Assembly (NCBI GenBank): GCA_016714005.1
Contig: JADJOA010000015.1
Coordinates: 30,301 to 94,300 of the forward strand
Source of the DNA: Bacteroidota bacterium
GTDB lineage: Bacteria > Bacteroidota > Bacteroidia > AKYH767-A > OLB10
Direction of reading: 5' to 3'
DNA length: 64,000 bases
Shown: positions 30,098 through 42,100 of the stretch, in pieces
Layout of the letters: each line of letters opens with the position of its first letter
Position numbering within the stretch: the first letter of the stretch is position 1
Position numbers and translations under genes: made by a program
The notes under the pieces: generated by a model
What the model was told of the DNA's origin: nothing
What the model saw: the letters and a program-made list of their open reading frames with translations, nothing else
Databases searched by the model: none

Positions 30098-30625
30098 TTA
30101 TTTGGTTGTTTTAGCATTAATCTGCTGCCCTAATTTTTCAAATTCAATATCATTAGGTTCCCACAATTCAATTTTATTTCCTTCTATATCCATTATGTGT
30201 ACAAATTTTCCATAGTTATAAGTTTCAATACTATCGGTAATGGTTACTCCTTCTTTCTTTAACTCTGCTATAAGAGCGGTTAAATTTTCAACCCTGTAGT
30301 TAATCATAAAATCTTTTTGCGAAGGCTCAAAATACTTTGTTGTTTCTTTAAACGGGCTCCATTGCGTAAAACCTTTTTTGGTGCTGTCTGCGCCCTGCCA
30401 CCACTCAAAAACCGAACCGTATTGATTTACTTGTAAACCAAGATGCACCTGATACCATTCCCTAATTTTTTTTGGGTCTTTGCACTTAAAGAAAATTCCA
30501 CCAATGCCCGTTACTCTTTTTAAGTGGTTTTGGTTATTAGGTTTATGACTGATAAAACTATTGAATGCATAACCAATTAGAAAGGATGCTGCCAGCGCAA
30601 GTGTAATGATTAATTTTTTTTGCAT
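30098..30625 (-). CDS. VOC-family (glyoxalase-like) protein with N-terminal signal/anchor
   Basis: 175 residues, intact. N-terminal hydrophobic segment LIITLALAASFLIGYAF (signal or anchor), unusual for this mostly cytosolic family. VOC fold: RVTGIGGIFFKCKDPKKIREWYQVHLGLQV, FEWWQGADS, DFMINYRVENLTALI and the terminal HIMDIEGNKIELWEP with the metal-ligand Glu. Substrate unknown. Converges with the barrel gene and lies after mutL on the same strand, 119 bases away. Confidence 0.83.
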   Translation of the reverse strand: MQKKLIITLALAASFLIGYAFNSFISHKPNNQNHLKRVTGIGGIFFKCKDPKKIREWYQVHLGLQVNQYGSVFEWWQGADSTKKGFTQWSPFKETTKYFEPSQKDFMINYRVENLTALIAELKKEGVTITDSIETYNYGKFVHIMDIEGNKIELWEPNDIEFEKLGQQINAKTTK

Positions 30626-30743
30626 GTTGTTTTAGTTAGATGTTTAAGGGCATGTTTTTTTAAAAGAGGATTTAAGTATTTAACAATTAACTTTTCGTAG
30701 CATCTTCCCTAAAATCGAATAAAGCAAAAACAACGTTCTATAA

Positions 30744-32562
30744 CTATTTCCTTTCAAACCTTTTTATTAACTCATCCTTTGAAAGGCTTACAATAATAGC
30801 CTTGCCATTAAACGTGTAATTGTGCGATTGACATTCAAACAAATTATCACACAGCGTTTTCATCTCTTTGTGTGTAAGTGTTTGCCCCAATTTTACCGAG
30901 GCATTTTGTGCAAGTGAGCGTGCTGTTTTTTCGAGCAGTTGTTTTTTGTCAATGGTTGCGCCCGAATCAAAATCTTCAACTAATTTTTCGAGCAGCCATT
31001 TTTCTTTTCCCTTTTCAACGTAAGCGGGTGTGGCATGTAATACAAAAGCATTCTTGCCAAAATCGCGTATGTCAAAACCAAAAGTCTTTAGCGGTTCAGC
31101 AATTTGTTGTAGTGCATGAAAAGATTGCGTGCTCAGTTCAATTATTACCGGAAACAATTCCTGCTGGCTTACGGCACTGCTGTTTTGCAGTTGCGCTATA
31201 TTTTTTTCGTACAACACCTGCTCATGCGCAGCCTGCTGGTCAATTAAAACAAGTTGGTTTTTGTGGTAAGTAAGAATATAGCTGTTATAAACCTGTTCAA
31301 AAAAATGAACGTGCTGCACGGCATGAGAGAATGGCGCTATTACTTCCTGTTTTTGTGACTGAAAATTTTCTTCGGGTTTAATTTTTTCGGCAATACGTTG
31401 CTGCCAGTCGGTTTTAATGGAAGTGTTTAAAGTTGCGCCCTGCTGCTTTTCTTCTTCTTTAAAAGGATTGTAATGCGGGTTAACTTTAATGGTAGGTTGC
31501 AATGGTATTCTGTCACCCTTAAAAACGGGGATGTTGAATGACTGTTCTTGGTCAAAATCTAAGGTTGGGGCTATACTGAATTTGCCCATAGCACGTTTTA
31601 CGGCAGCACGCAGTATGGCATAAATGGGTTTTTCATCTTCAAACTTAATTTCCGTTTTGGTGGGGTGAATATTTATATCAATTCTTGACGGATCAATTTG
31701 AAGCATTAAAAAGTAGGTGGGAAAGCTGCCGTTAGGGAGCAACTCTTCAAAAGCATTTGTTACAGCATGATTAAGGTATCCATCGCGTATGTAGCGGTTA
31801 TTGATAAAAAATATTGCTCGCCCCGCACTTTTTTTGCAAACTCTGGCTTACCCACAAAACCTGTAATGTTAACCACAGTGGTGTTTTCTTCAACAGGTAC
31901 TAAGCGCTCGTTATAGTTGCTGCCAAACACGGCACAAATGCGCTGGCGCAAATTGCTAATGGGTAAATTGAAAATTTCAAGCCCGTTGTGGTGAAGTGTA
32001 AAAGCAATTTCCGGATGTGGCAATGCCACCCTTTGGAACTCTTCAAGTATATGCCTGAACTCGACTGCTGTTGACTTTAAAAAATTTCTGCGTGCAGGTA
32101 CGTTGTAAAAAAGATTTTTAATTGCAACGCTTGTGCCATGCGGAGTTGCACAAAGTTGCTGTGAAACTACTTCAGAGCCTTCTATAATTATTTCTGTTCC
32201 TGTTTCTTTATCGTGCAATCGTGTTTTAAGCTCAACTTGCGCAACGGCAGCAATTGATGCCAATGCTTCGCCTCTAAAGCCTTTTGTTTTAATAGTGAAT
32301 AATTCTTCGGCAGTAGAGAGTTTACTTGTTGCATGTCTTTCAAAACTCATTCGCGCATCTGTCTCACTCATGCCAATGCCATTATCTATTACCTGCAAAA
32401 AGGTTTTGCCAGCTTCTTAAATTATCACTTTTATGAAAGTGGCTTTTGCATCAACAGCATTTTCCATCAACTCCTTTAATGCAGAGGCAGGGCGTTGTAT
32501 AACCTCGCCTGCTGCAATCTGGTTGGCAATGCTATCGGCAATAACTTTATTATGTCGGGCAT
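30744..32562 (-). CDS. mutL: DNA mismatch repair protein MutL (frame breaks)
   Basis: About 606 residues from MPDIIKLLP at 32562. GHKL ATPase: IANQIAAGEVIQRPASALKE, LMENAVDAKA, DNGIGM, HATSKL and TKGFRGEALASIAAV. C-terminal dimerisation domain from ~430. Its endonuclease region reads LIDQQAAHEQVLYEK instead of the classic DQHAxxExxxxE, and the usual CPHGRP box is replaced by NYTFNGKA. Breaks lie near 32540, 32415 and 31770. It works with MutS in mismatch repair. The ABC-F gene ends 42 bases upstream on the same strand. Confidence 0.92.
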
Positions 32563-32604
32563 GGTTTACAAATGTATTATTTTGAGCGAAGAATTTGCTG
32601 AACT

Positions 32605-34470
32605 CTACCGGGCAAACTCGCTCAACTCTAGCCATCGAATGGTTTTTTCTTCAATGGTGTTGCACACTTGCAGGTACTCATTAGAAACAGCATTTAATTT
32701 ATCGTGTGCTATATTTCCAGAATTCATATCAGTAAGTAGTTCCGTTTTTTTTGCCTCCAGTTTTTCAATCTCTTTTTCTAAAGTTTCAAACTCCATTTTT
32801 TCTTTAAAAGTAAGTTTATTTTTAGGCTGGTTATTTTTTGAGAAACTGTTATCTGTAATTTCTTTTTTCTCTTTTACCGCTTCTTTCTTTTCTTCTTCTT
32901 TCTGCTCGCGGTAATCGGTGTAGTTTCCGTTAATGTCTTTTATTTTTCCATCGCCCTCAAAAACTAAAATATGATCAACCAATTTATCCATAAAATAACG
33001 ATCGTGCGTTACCAATAACATACAACCTTCATAGCTCATCAAAAAATCTTCAAGTGTGTTAAGTGTAACTATATCTAAATCGTTTGTTGGCTCATCTAAA
33101 ATTAAAAAGTTTGGATTTTTAAGCAGCACAGTCAGCAAATGCAGGCGGCTTCTTTCTCCGCCACTTAATTTAGAAACATAGGTATGTTGTTTGGAACCGG
33201 GAAAATTCCATTTGGTTAAAAACTGCGCAACGTTCATATAGTTTCCTCCGCCAAGGTCAACATAGTCGGTAATATCTCGCACTATATCTATCACACGTTT
33301 GTCTTCTTCCAATATCATTTTCTCTTGAGAGAAGTAACCAAATACCACCGTTTGCCCTGCTTTAATTTTACCGGCATCGGGCTTGTCTAAACCCATTACC
33401 AAATTTAGCAGTGTTGTTTTGCCTACACCATTTTTCCCAACAATTCCAATCCTTTCGCCACGCTTAAAGGTGTAAGCAAAATCTTTTAAAAGCACTTTAT
33501 CGTTATATGCTTTGCTGATGTATTCAAACTCTAAAATTTTGCTGCCAAGCCTGTTCATTTGTAATGTGATGTTCAGTTTGTCATCACCCTTTTTTTGCTT
33601 GGCAACTTTCTCTGTTTCGTAAAAAGAATCTTCGCGCGCTTTTTGTTTTGTGCCACGCGCCTTGGGTTGCTTGCGCATCCATTCCAACTCACGCCTGTAA
33701 AGGTTACGTGCTTTATCAATTTCACTTTCTGATACCTGTTCGCGCAAAGTTTTTTTCTCTAAGTAATAGGCATAGTTGCCTTTGTATTCAAAAAGTTTTT
33801 GATTATCTAACTCAATAATTGATGAGCAAACACCATCAATAAAATACCTGTCGTGCGAAATAATAAGTATGGCTTTGTTTAAACCATTCAAATAATTTTC
33901 GAGCCACTCTATCATTTCTATATCAAGGTGGTTGGTGGGCTCATCGAGCAAAAGAATATCGGGGTCTTCAATTAAAAGTTTGCTGAGCATTAACCGTTTT
34001 TTTTGCCCACCTGATAAATATTTAATTTTTTTATCAAAGTCATGAATGCCCAGCCTGCCCAAAACCTCGCGCACGCGTGCTTCAAAAGTCCATCCGTTTA
34101 GCGCATCAATTTTTTCAATCAGGTTTTGCAAAACAGAAGCATCGGCATGCAATGCAACCGCTTTTTCGTAATCGCCAATAACTTTTAAAACTTCGTTTTC
34201 ATCTTTAAACAAACCATCAAGCACGCTTAACTCTTCGTTAAATTCAGGTTGTTGAGATAGGTAACCAACCGTGTAGCCTGATCTTACAGTTACCGTTCCG
34301 CTTTCGGGAGTTTCAGTACCTGCAAGTATTTTCATTAGGGTGGTTTTGCCGGTTCCGTTTGCAGCTATAAGTGCGCATTTTTGGTTTGCACTTAATCCAA
34401 TAGTAAGGTTCGTAAAAAGAGGTGTTTCGTGAAAAGATTTACTGAGCCCTTCAGCACTTAAAACATTCAT
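32605..34470 (-). CDS. ABC-F family ATP-binding protein, Uup-like
   Basis: 621 residues, intact. Two ATP-binding cassettes without membrane helices. First: Walker A AANGTGKTT (~36-44), signature LSGGQKKR, Walker B LLLDEPTNHLD. Second: GKNGVGKTT, signature LSGGERSR, LILDEPTNDLD. A P-site linker of moderate length carries WMRKQPKARGTKQKAR. The C terminus (~550-615) is a charged coiled coil (EKMEFETLEKEIEKLEAKK), typical of Uup-type ABC-F. Such proteins act on the ribosome or, for Uup, in DNA-linked functions; the coiled-coil tail favours Uup. Confidence 0.93.
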   Translation of the reverse strand: MNVLSAEGLSKSFHETPLFTNLTIGLSANQKCALIAANGTGKTTLMKILAGTETPESGTVTVRSGYTVGYLSQQPEFNEELSVLDGLFKDENEVLKVIGDYEKAVALHADASVLQNLIEKIDALNGWTFEARVREVLGRLGIHDFDKKIKYLSGGQKKRLMLSKLLIEDPDILLLDEPTNHLDIEMIEWLENYLNGLNKAILIISHDRYFIDGVCSSIIELDNQKLFEYKGNYAYYLEKKTLREQVSESEIDKARNLYRRELEWMRKQPKARGTKQKAREDSFYETEKVAKQKKGDDKLNITLQMNRLGSKILEFEYISKAYNDKVLLKDFAYTFKRGERIGIVGKNGVGKTTLLNLVMGLDKPDAGKIKAGQTVVFGYFSQEKMILEEDKRVIDIVRDITDYVDLGGGNYMNVAQFLTKWNFPGSKQHTYVSKLSGGERSRLHLLTVLLKNPNFLILDEPTNDLDIVTLNTLEDFLMSYEGCMLLVTHDRYFMDKLVDHILVFEGDGKIKDINGNYTDYREQKEEEKKEAVKEKKEITDNSFSKNNQPKNKLTFKEKMEFETLEKEIEKLEAKKTELLTDMNSGNIAHDKLNAVSNEYLQVCNTIEEKTIRWLELSEFAR

Positions 34471-34658
34471 GCCGCAAACGTATGTTTATTTTTTAGTAAA
34501 GATTTAATTTACAACATTAGGTTAGTAGTTTGCAAACACATGTTGATAACTTTTTAAGAAATCTTCGTTGTTTATTTAATTTTCATAATTTACTATTGCT
34601 TCAAATATCATAATTGATGATGTTTAATTTATTACCTGATTTTAAAACATGAATCCTT

Positions 34659-36787
34659 ATGAAAGATTACCTGTGTTACCTGAAAATTCAAAGTTTTTTA
34701 TTCAGCCTTCTCTTTTACCTCCTAATTTTTTCTACCGCAAAATCTCAAAACATGAAAAAATACGACATAGATGGTTTTATTGCGGCTAGCTATGATTACG
34801 GTTTTCTTCCTTTTACTTTAGATGATAGAGGTAAAAGTCACAATGTGGTTTTTAAAAGCAATATAAATGCAACGGTTGCTAATATTCCATTTGGAATTGT
34901 TTTTTATCATTCCCTCGTTAAGCCTATAGGAGGCGAAATGAATCAGTTAAGTATTCAATTTGACCCCATTCGGTATAAAAATATTTTACTTGGCAGCCAA
35001 ACCAATAAGGTGTCTAAAATTGAAAGTAAGCTTGATTCTTTATATGCAAAAAATCAGATCTGCAAAGAAAAATTTACAAGGACAATTATAAACTTGATAG
35101 TACAGTTGCGTTAAATAAGAAAATTTCAACTAATGATCTATCGCTTTCTTACGACACTTTAGAAATAAATAATTATAATCAGATTGTTTCGGACTCAATA
35201 GCTATTGATAATCATCTTAATGACTCTGTCCCTTCTACTGGCCTTTCAAAATTTGAACAAAACAAACAACGCTGTCTTGAAATTGAGAAAAACATTTCAT
35301 CTCTAAAAAGTAATCTTGATAATGTTGATGCGAGCATTTTGGAACTCGAGTCAGCTAAAACAAATATTACAAAAATAAATAGTTCATATAAGTTTCCACC
35401 GAAAGAAAATCTTCAAAGTAATAAAGAGAAATTTCTTTCAGGACTTAATAAGTTTGAATTGGGTGTAACCAGCCCTAATTATTCAGAGTTTGTTATAAAC
35501 GCAGCAGTAAAAGGTGTTAATATTCAAGGAGAGTACAATGCAATTAGTTATGCAGTTACATCCGGTTCTGTTGTAGATTACTACTACCTTAGTTCCAGAA
35601 ATTCTAATTTTGGAAGAGAATTTACCAAAGACTTTGAAAGCTTATTTAGTTTTTCTCCTTCTGCTAAAGGTAGTAAAATTAGTAGTTGCAAGTTAGGATA
35701 CCAGCTTAGCGATAAAATGCGTTTTGCGGTGGCTTTATTGTTTGGAAAAAGACGATTTGGAATTATTAATTATGATGGGAATAGTGATAGCCCACTTGAC
35801 TTTAGTAAAAATATGGTGGCTGAATTCCAAACCAATTACACTCCAATCAAAAATTTTAAGATTGATTTTAGCATTGCGCAATCGAGTTTAATTAACAATT
35901 ATAATAACAGCTCTGCCTCAACTGAACAACCAGATTTATTTAGTTCAAAAAAATCGGGAGCTCTTTCAGTAAAGATTAATACAAAAATATTATCCAAATA
36001 TGAACTGACTGCATCAAGCAAATATACTCAACCATTTTTCAAAAGTTTTGGTCTGATAGGACAAAGAAATGATTTACTGACCTCTCGTAGCAAAATCAGC
36101 AGGAATTTTGGAAAACTAAATTTGGGAGTTCATTACAAATACGATATAGATAATCTTTCCGGATTAAATACTTTTCAAAATTACAGTAAGTCTGGCGGGC
36201 TACAGGCTTCTCTTAAACTCACAAAAACATTTACTATCAAATCTTCATTTAGTCCAATACTTATTAAGACAATCAACGATGAAACTGCCGAAATCAGAGA
36301 GTTTAAAAATTACAATTCATACTTTTCTTTAAGCCATAAGTTAAAATTAAGGTCGGAAGCTGTCCTTCTTACTGATCTATCCTTCAATCAAAATTACTCA
36401 ATTGATTATTCAGAATTTTTAGCCGTGAAGAGTTTTGTGTTATCTCAGTCAGTCAACTATAAGAATAATTTATTCAGTTGTTCAGCTTATTATGTCTCTT
36501 CAAATTCTGATATTCTTAATTTAGATACTAAGGGCGCTGAAATTTTATACGGAACTAGGCTTCTTGGGAATAAGATGGAAATTACTTCCGGTTTAAAGGC
36601 AGAATTTAATTACCATATATTTTCTCCGGGTTATAAACTGGAGTGCGGATATTTCTTTAGCAAAAGTATATTCTTAAAGTTTGGGCTGGAGAGATTTATA
36701 GCCCAGCCTATGATTACCAGTAATGAATATAATATTGCCTCTGATGGAAATTTTTACTCATTTGAATTAAGATACTTGTTAAAATAA
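34659..36787 (+). CDS. Exported coiled-coil / beta-barrel outer-membrane protein, first gene of the RHS locus (one frame break)
   Basis: About 709 residues. Signal peptide ends STAKSQ. The N-terminal part is beta-rich (GFLPFTLDDRG, FGIVFYHSLVKPIGG), then a stretch rich in coiled coil (EIEKNISSLKSNLDNVDASI). The C-terminal ~430 residues alternate aromatic and polar residues as in an outer-membrane barrel (FELGVTSPNYSEFVINAAV ... FYSFELRYLLK), ending in an aromatic-rich strand. A frame break near 35075-35110 joins NQIcK to KDNYKLDSTVALNKK. I do not recognise a named family. Seven further genes follow with 2-32-base gaps. An export or anchoring barrel for the giant proteins is a plausible role but unproven. 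Confidence 0.68.
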
Positions 36788-36794
36788 AAATGCT

Positions 36795-37918
36795 ATGACA
36801 CAAAAAAATAGACTTTTAATTCTTAGTGCCTTAATGGCATGTTTCTTAACCACATCACTTTTCTCACAAATTTCTATTAAAAGTGCTTCAGTAAATCCTG
36901 ATTTCATTTCATCAACTTTTTTTAATTCTGTCACAATTCTTAATCAATCTCAATCCACTGTAGTTGTAAACTTTTCAGTAACAGTGAGCCAAAGCGGGGG
37001 AGAAAAATATTGGATATTAAAGCAGCTCCTATTAGTTTAAAGCCCGGGCTAAATGTCTACTCTCAATCAAATTTTAATGTTACAAGTCAATTGTATTCAT
37101 CAACTAGCGAAGCAAAGTTCTTGAAAACCTTCAGAAAACTTACTTCTGGTACTTATAATTATTGTATTCAAATATCTGATCAGGGAACAGGATTTAATGA
37201 GAATTTAAATGATGAGTATTGCGATCAAGTTGTTTCAGAAGATCAATTTACACTTAACTTGGTTTCTCCTTTTGATGGTGATGAAATTGAAACATTAAAT
37301 CCTCTACTTGTTTGGAACCACTCTGATCCGTTTAATAAACTTAAGCCGTACGAATTTTATAAAATATTATTGACCGAAAAAAAAACTGACCAAACAAATG
37401 AGAGTGCTATTAGAACAAATGAAGTGATTTTTTCTCTTGTTGACCTAACTAATCATTCCATAAATTATCCGCTTAATGCTTCTAAACTTGAATATGGAAA
37501 AGTTTACGTGTGGAAAGTATTAAAGATATCAAGTAATAACACCGTTGCAGAGACTGATGTGTGGTCATTTAAAATAAAGAATAAGTATAACGCAATTAAT
37601 ACAAAATACGCGGTGTTATCAAAATCTCCAACCACATCTACCTACCAGGTGAACGGAGAAAAATTCTTTTTCAGGTTTGATGAAACCTATAATTATAATG
37701 GAGATCTTAAAATTAATTTATTTGATGATAAGAGAAAAATGATTCCGGTATCAGCTAAGAATGATCTTGCTGATTCAGATGTGGTTAATATCATAAGTAC
37801 TGGATATAATTCATTTGAACTGGATTTGGTTAAACTAAAATTAAGAAAGGGTGCCTATTATCTAGAGGTATTAAACTCTAAAAATGAAAAATATTTTTTA
37901 AGTTTTTATTTAAACTAA
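36795..37918 (+). CDS. Exported Fn3-like protein of the RHS locus (one frame break)
   Basis: About 373 residues. Signal MTQKNRLLILSALMACFLTT. After a break near 37010 (A/T run) the frame runs DIKAAPISLKPGLNVYSQSN onward. Residues ~140-250 resemble the Fn3-like module found before barrels in this phylum (VSPFDGDEIETLNPLLVWNH, YGKVYVWKVLKISSNNTVAE, VWSFKIKN). The C terminus is a further beta domain (LKLRKGAYYLEVLNSKNEKY). Probably periplasmic or surface-linked, beside the barrel gene (7 bases away) and the Skp-like gene (3 bases). Confidence 0.6.
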
Positions 37919-37921
37919 TTT

Positions 37922-38440
37922 ATGGCAAATAAAACTTTATGGGTTATTGTTTTTGCATACCTAATTGTGTTATCTGTTCTCACCTACCAAAACAGAAGTA
38001 AAACCGGATACATAATTATTGAAGAAGTGTATAATAAATTTGAATTAAAAAAAGAGTTGGAAAAGCAATTTAACTCCATTAAAACAGAAAGGAAAAAAAT
38101 TTTAGACAGCCTTGAGCTTGATTTAAAGTTGTATGATTCTAAACTAAGAAAAATGATAAAGGTAGGCAGTGAAGCAGTTTCATTGTTTGAAACAAAAAAA
38201 GAAGTTTACTACCAAAAGGCTAAGCAGTTTGAAGAGGATAACAACCAAACAAGTTCTCAATTTGATAAAGAGATACTAATGCAATTGAATCAATATATTA
38301 AAGACTATGGGAAGGAAAAAAAATATGATTACATTTTTGGTAACGACAACAATGGGTCATTAATGCATGCGACTGAAAAAAATAATATTACCAGCGAAGT
38401 AGTGGATTATATAAATAAAAAATACAAAGGTTTGAACTAA
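37922..38440 (+). CDS. OmpH/Skp-like membrane-anchored periplasmic chaperone
   Basis: 172 residues, intact. N-terminal anchor KTLWVIVFAYLIVLSVLTYQ (uncleaved or signal), then TGYIIIEEVYNKFELKKELE, a long charged coiled coil (~40-115) and the conserved family end KYDYIFGNDNNGSLMHATEK with VVDYINKKYKG. This is the Skp/OmpH layout: a trimeric 'jellyfish' that holds unfolded outer-membrane proteins in the periplasm. General Skp genes normally lie beside bamA, whereas here it is embedded in the toxin operon (3 bases after the Fn3-like gene, 5 before the lipoprotein), so it looks dedicated to this locus. Confidence 0.82.
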   Translation: MANKTLWVIVFAYLIVLSVLTYQNRSKTGYIIIEEVYNKFELKKELEKQFNSIKTERKKILDSLELDLKLYDSKLRKMIKVGSEAVSLFETKKEVYYQKAKQFEEDNNQTSSQFDKEILMQLNQYIKDYGKEKKYDYIFGNDNNGSLMHATEKNNITSEVVDYINKKYKGLN

Positions 38441-38445
38441 GTTTA

Positions 38446-39129
38446 ATGATAAAATTAAATAATTTTCAGTTTTTATTGCTCATAATTTTTATCGCATCAT
38501 CATGCCAAAAAGGTAAAAATGGGTTTGTTAATAACACCTTGAGTTCAATAGGTTTTAATAACTCTGATACCAAAGGCGTTCTTACTGTTAGTGAAATTCA
38601 AGACTATGTTATAGAACCCTCTAATGGGCTCGTAAAAACTAAACAAATAAACGAATTTAAATACCAGATAAAATATAAACCTGTTGATTATGTAATTGCA
38701 TCGGAAGTTTCTGAAAAGGATGCTATAACAAAGAAAGAGTATTTAGAAAAATTAAATGAGTTGGATGGACTCCAATACTTTGATATAAGAGTTGAAGTTG
38801 ATGGCTTTAACGGAGAATTGATTAAGTACAATTTAAGTTCTGAGATTGAATATGAAAGGAGAGTGGAATATCTTGCCTTTAAAATGCAAAATGATATTAA
38901 ACTTATTGATGGTTCAGATACCAGTGATTGTGTTTTGTATCACATGGAGAGAGCTTATGACGTTGTTCCTTACACTACTATTTTACTTGGCTTTAAAAAA
39001 AGTAAAATCGATAATGGACTTAATGATAAAACGATAGTCTTTAGAGATCATTTATTTAAAAATGGAATAATAAAATTTACTTTCATACCAGCCGATATTC
39101 AACGAGTTCCAAACTTGCAAATCATATAA
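38446..39129 (+). CDS. Predicted lipoprotein of the RHS locus
   Basis: 227 residues, intact. Lipobox IIFIASSC with lipidation at Cys ~20. The mature part is an alpha/beta protein with YKPVDYVIASEVSEKDAITK, DIRVEVDGFNGELIKYNLSS and the end FTFIPADIQRVPNLQII; no family recognised. Position between the Skp-like gene (5 bases) and the shell gene (11 bases) suggests an envelope-assembly factor for the same system. Confidence 0.6.
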   Translation: MIKLNNFQFLLLIIFIASSCQKGKNGFVNNTLSSIGFNNSDTKGVLTVSEIQDYVIEPSNGLVKTKQINEFKYQIKYKPVDYVIASEVSEKDAITKKEYLEKLNELDGLQYFDIRVEVDGFNGELIKYNLSSEIEYERRVEYLAFKMQNDIKLIDGSDTSDCVLYHMERAYDVVPYTTILLGFKKSKIDNGLNDKTIVFRDHLFKNGIIKFTFIPADIQRVPNLQII

Positions 39130-39140
39130 TTTAAAAATTT

Positions 39141-42100
39141 ATGAAAAAGAGAATCCTAAAAAAGCGCATTTTCAGATTAACTGCTTCATTCCTGTTGATA
39201 AGTATGCTCTACAATGTTACTTTTCCAACTGTAGCTTTTGCTTTAACCGGAGGCCCTTCGCAGCCTGAAGTGCAAAGTTTTCAGCCTATAGGAACCAGTG
39301 AAATGGTAGATGTTTTCTCTGGTGATTTTAAATACAACATTCCTTTATTAGATGTGGAAGGCTACCCTATGAACTTGGTTTATGGATCAAACATAACAAT
39401 GGATCAGGAAGCCAGTTGGGTTGGATTGGGTTGGAATGTAAATCCCGGTGTGGTAAACAGGGGAGTTAGAGGAGTACCTGATGATTTTAAAGGAGACCAA
39501 ATAACCAAGAAAATGAATATGAAGCCTAATAAAACTGTGGGTGTTAATGCGGGCGTAGGTGGCGAAATATTTGGTTACGATGGGCTTAGTTTACAGTACA
39601 CTCTTGGATTGAAGTGGAACAACTATACAGGATTTAGCGCCTCTCAATCTTTAAATCTTAACTTAAGTGCAGGATTAGGCAACAGTGGTTCTCTTGGTTT
39701 AGGATTAGGTCTTACTTCAAGTAGTGATGAAGGTTTAACTATTAGCCCAAGAGTAAGTTTAAGCAAAAGGTTCTTTAAGTTTAGGTTGTTCTTATAATTC
39801 ACGTGGCGGATTAAAAACGTTAACTGTAAGTGCTGATATTTCGCATTCACAACAAACCAAAGAAACCAAAACAGTTTATAAAAGTAAGGATGAGAATGGG
39901 AACGATTCTTACAGTAAAACAGATCCTGGTGGGCAAGCAGAAAAAATAACAAAACAAGGTAAAGCCAGTGCTTCACAGAGTTTTGGGACCAGCTTCGATT
40001 TCACCGCTCCAACCTACAGCCCTCAAATTTCACTGCCAATGAAAAACTTTACCATTAGCGGTAATTTTAAAGTAGGAGGAGAGCTGTGGGGTTTAAATTT
40101 AAATGCAACTGTTGGCGGTTTTTATTCTAAACAATCTCTTTCAACCAATTCTCTATCCAATCCGGCTTACGGTTATTTATTTGCACAACATGGCACCGGT
40201 GCCAACGCCATTCATGATTTTAATCGTGAAAAAGACGGGCCTTACACTGAAAGCACACCAGGATTACCTCTTGCTAATTTTACAAACGATATGTTTAGTG
40301 TATCTGGGCAAGGAGCCGGTGGCAGTTACCGACCATTTAGAAGTGACATAGGTACAGTTTATGATCCGGAAGCAGGAAGCACTGCCGATGCAATTAGTAT
40401 TGGTGCTGAATTGGGTTTAGGAAATTTAGGCCACATTGGAGTTGACCTTGGCTTAACAATTACTAATACTAACTCTGGCAGATGGACCAGTGGTAACAAT
40501 GCGTATAATACTTTCAAATTCAGAAATAGTGTTTCAGGTAACGATTTGTATGAACCAGCTTACTTTAAAGAAGCAAATGAAAAGACAATTGACAACTCTC
40601 CACAATTATTTGATAACATAGGCGGAAGTAAAGCTGTTGCAGTTAAGCTTAATGTTCCATCAAAATTCAATGTGGTTGCGTCAAATACTTTGAGAGACAA
40701 CTTAGGTAATTCAAATACTGTTACATCAAACGTACGTACCAAAAGAGAGTTAAGAAATCAATCATTCTCATATCTATCACATAAGGAAATTAACGATGGT
40801 TATGGATTGCAACCTTATCCAAACTTATACAATGCCCCGATCATCATATCGCAGAGGTAACAACTTTAGGAAATGATGGCAAAAGGTATGTTTATGGCAT
40901 TGCCGCATATAACACTCTACAGCGCGAAATATCTTTTGCAGTTGATAAAAAATGCCTCTACTGATATCGTAAATGGAACTGTAAGCTATTCTCCATCTGA
41001 TATTACAACCGGTAATTCAAGCGGCAGAGATAATTACTTTTCAGAGACTGAAACTCCACCTTTTGCGCATTCTTATCTGCTAACTTCGGTTTTATCTTCA
41101 GATTATATTGATAATGATAATGTACAAGGTCCAAGTGATGGTGACTATGGCTCATGGGTTAAATTCTCTTATAATAAATCAGCCACCAACTATAAATGGC
41201 GCTCACCTTATACAACTGGCACCAATCAATCGTCATTCAACTTCGGAATGTTTTCAGATGATATGGATAATAAATCTAACATAGTATATGGCGAGAAAGA
41301 ACTTTGGTATATGGATAGAATTGAATCCAAAAACTATGTGGCAATATTTCATACCTCAAACAGAGATGATTCCAAAGGTGCCTCAGGTGTAAATGGCGGG
41401 GTTGATAATACTAACTCAATGAAAAAGTTAGATAAAATTGAGTTGTATAATAAGCATGACATGACCAGTCCAATAAAAACTGTTTATTTTGAATATGATT
41501 ACTCTTTATGTCCTGGGGTAAAAAATAATCCTAACGGTGGTGGTAAACTTACTTTAAAGAAAGTTTACTTTACATATTATAACTCTAATAAAGGACGCTT
41601 TTCTCCATACGAATTTACTTACAGTTCTGTAAACCCTTCATATAAAGACAAGGCTTTTGACAGGTGGGGTTATTACCAGGGTAACTTACCAAGTGCAATG
41701 GGTCTTCCATCTGTTACTGGTTTTACGTCTGGCGATCCTGATGTAAATGAGATTGCTCCAAACCTTACTATGACGCCACCATATCCTCTAACATCAGTTG
41801 AGTTCCCTTATGTAAGGCAAAATAATACAGATGCTGATATACTTACTCAGGCATGGGTGTTGAAACAAATAGAACTCCCATCAGGCGGAATTATAAGAGT
41901 AAATTATGAATCTGATGATTATGCTTATGTCCAGAATAAGGCAGCTATGCAAATGTGTTTAGTTTCAGGTCTGGTAGGTCAAACCTCTACTAATGATGTA
42001 TATCCGTTTGATGCGCTTAACAATAGTGATGAGAAATTTATTTTTAAAAAACTACCTAATGTTACTACCTCTGCATATGATTATGCATCTGTAGGAGATC

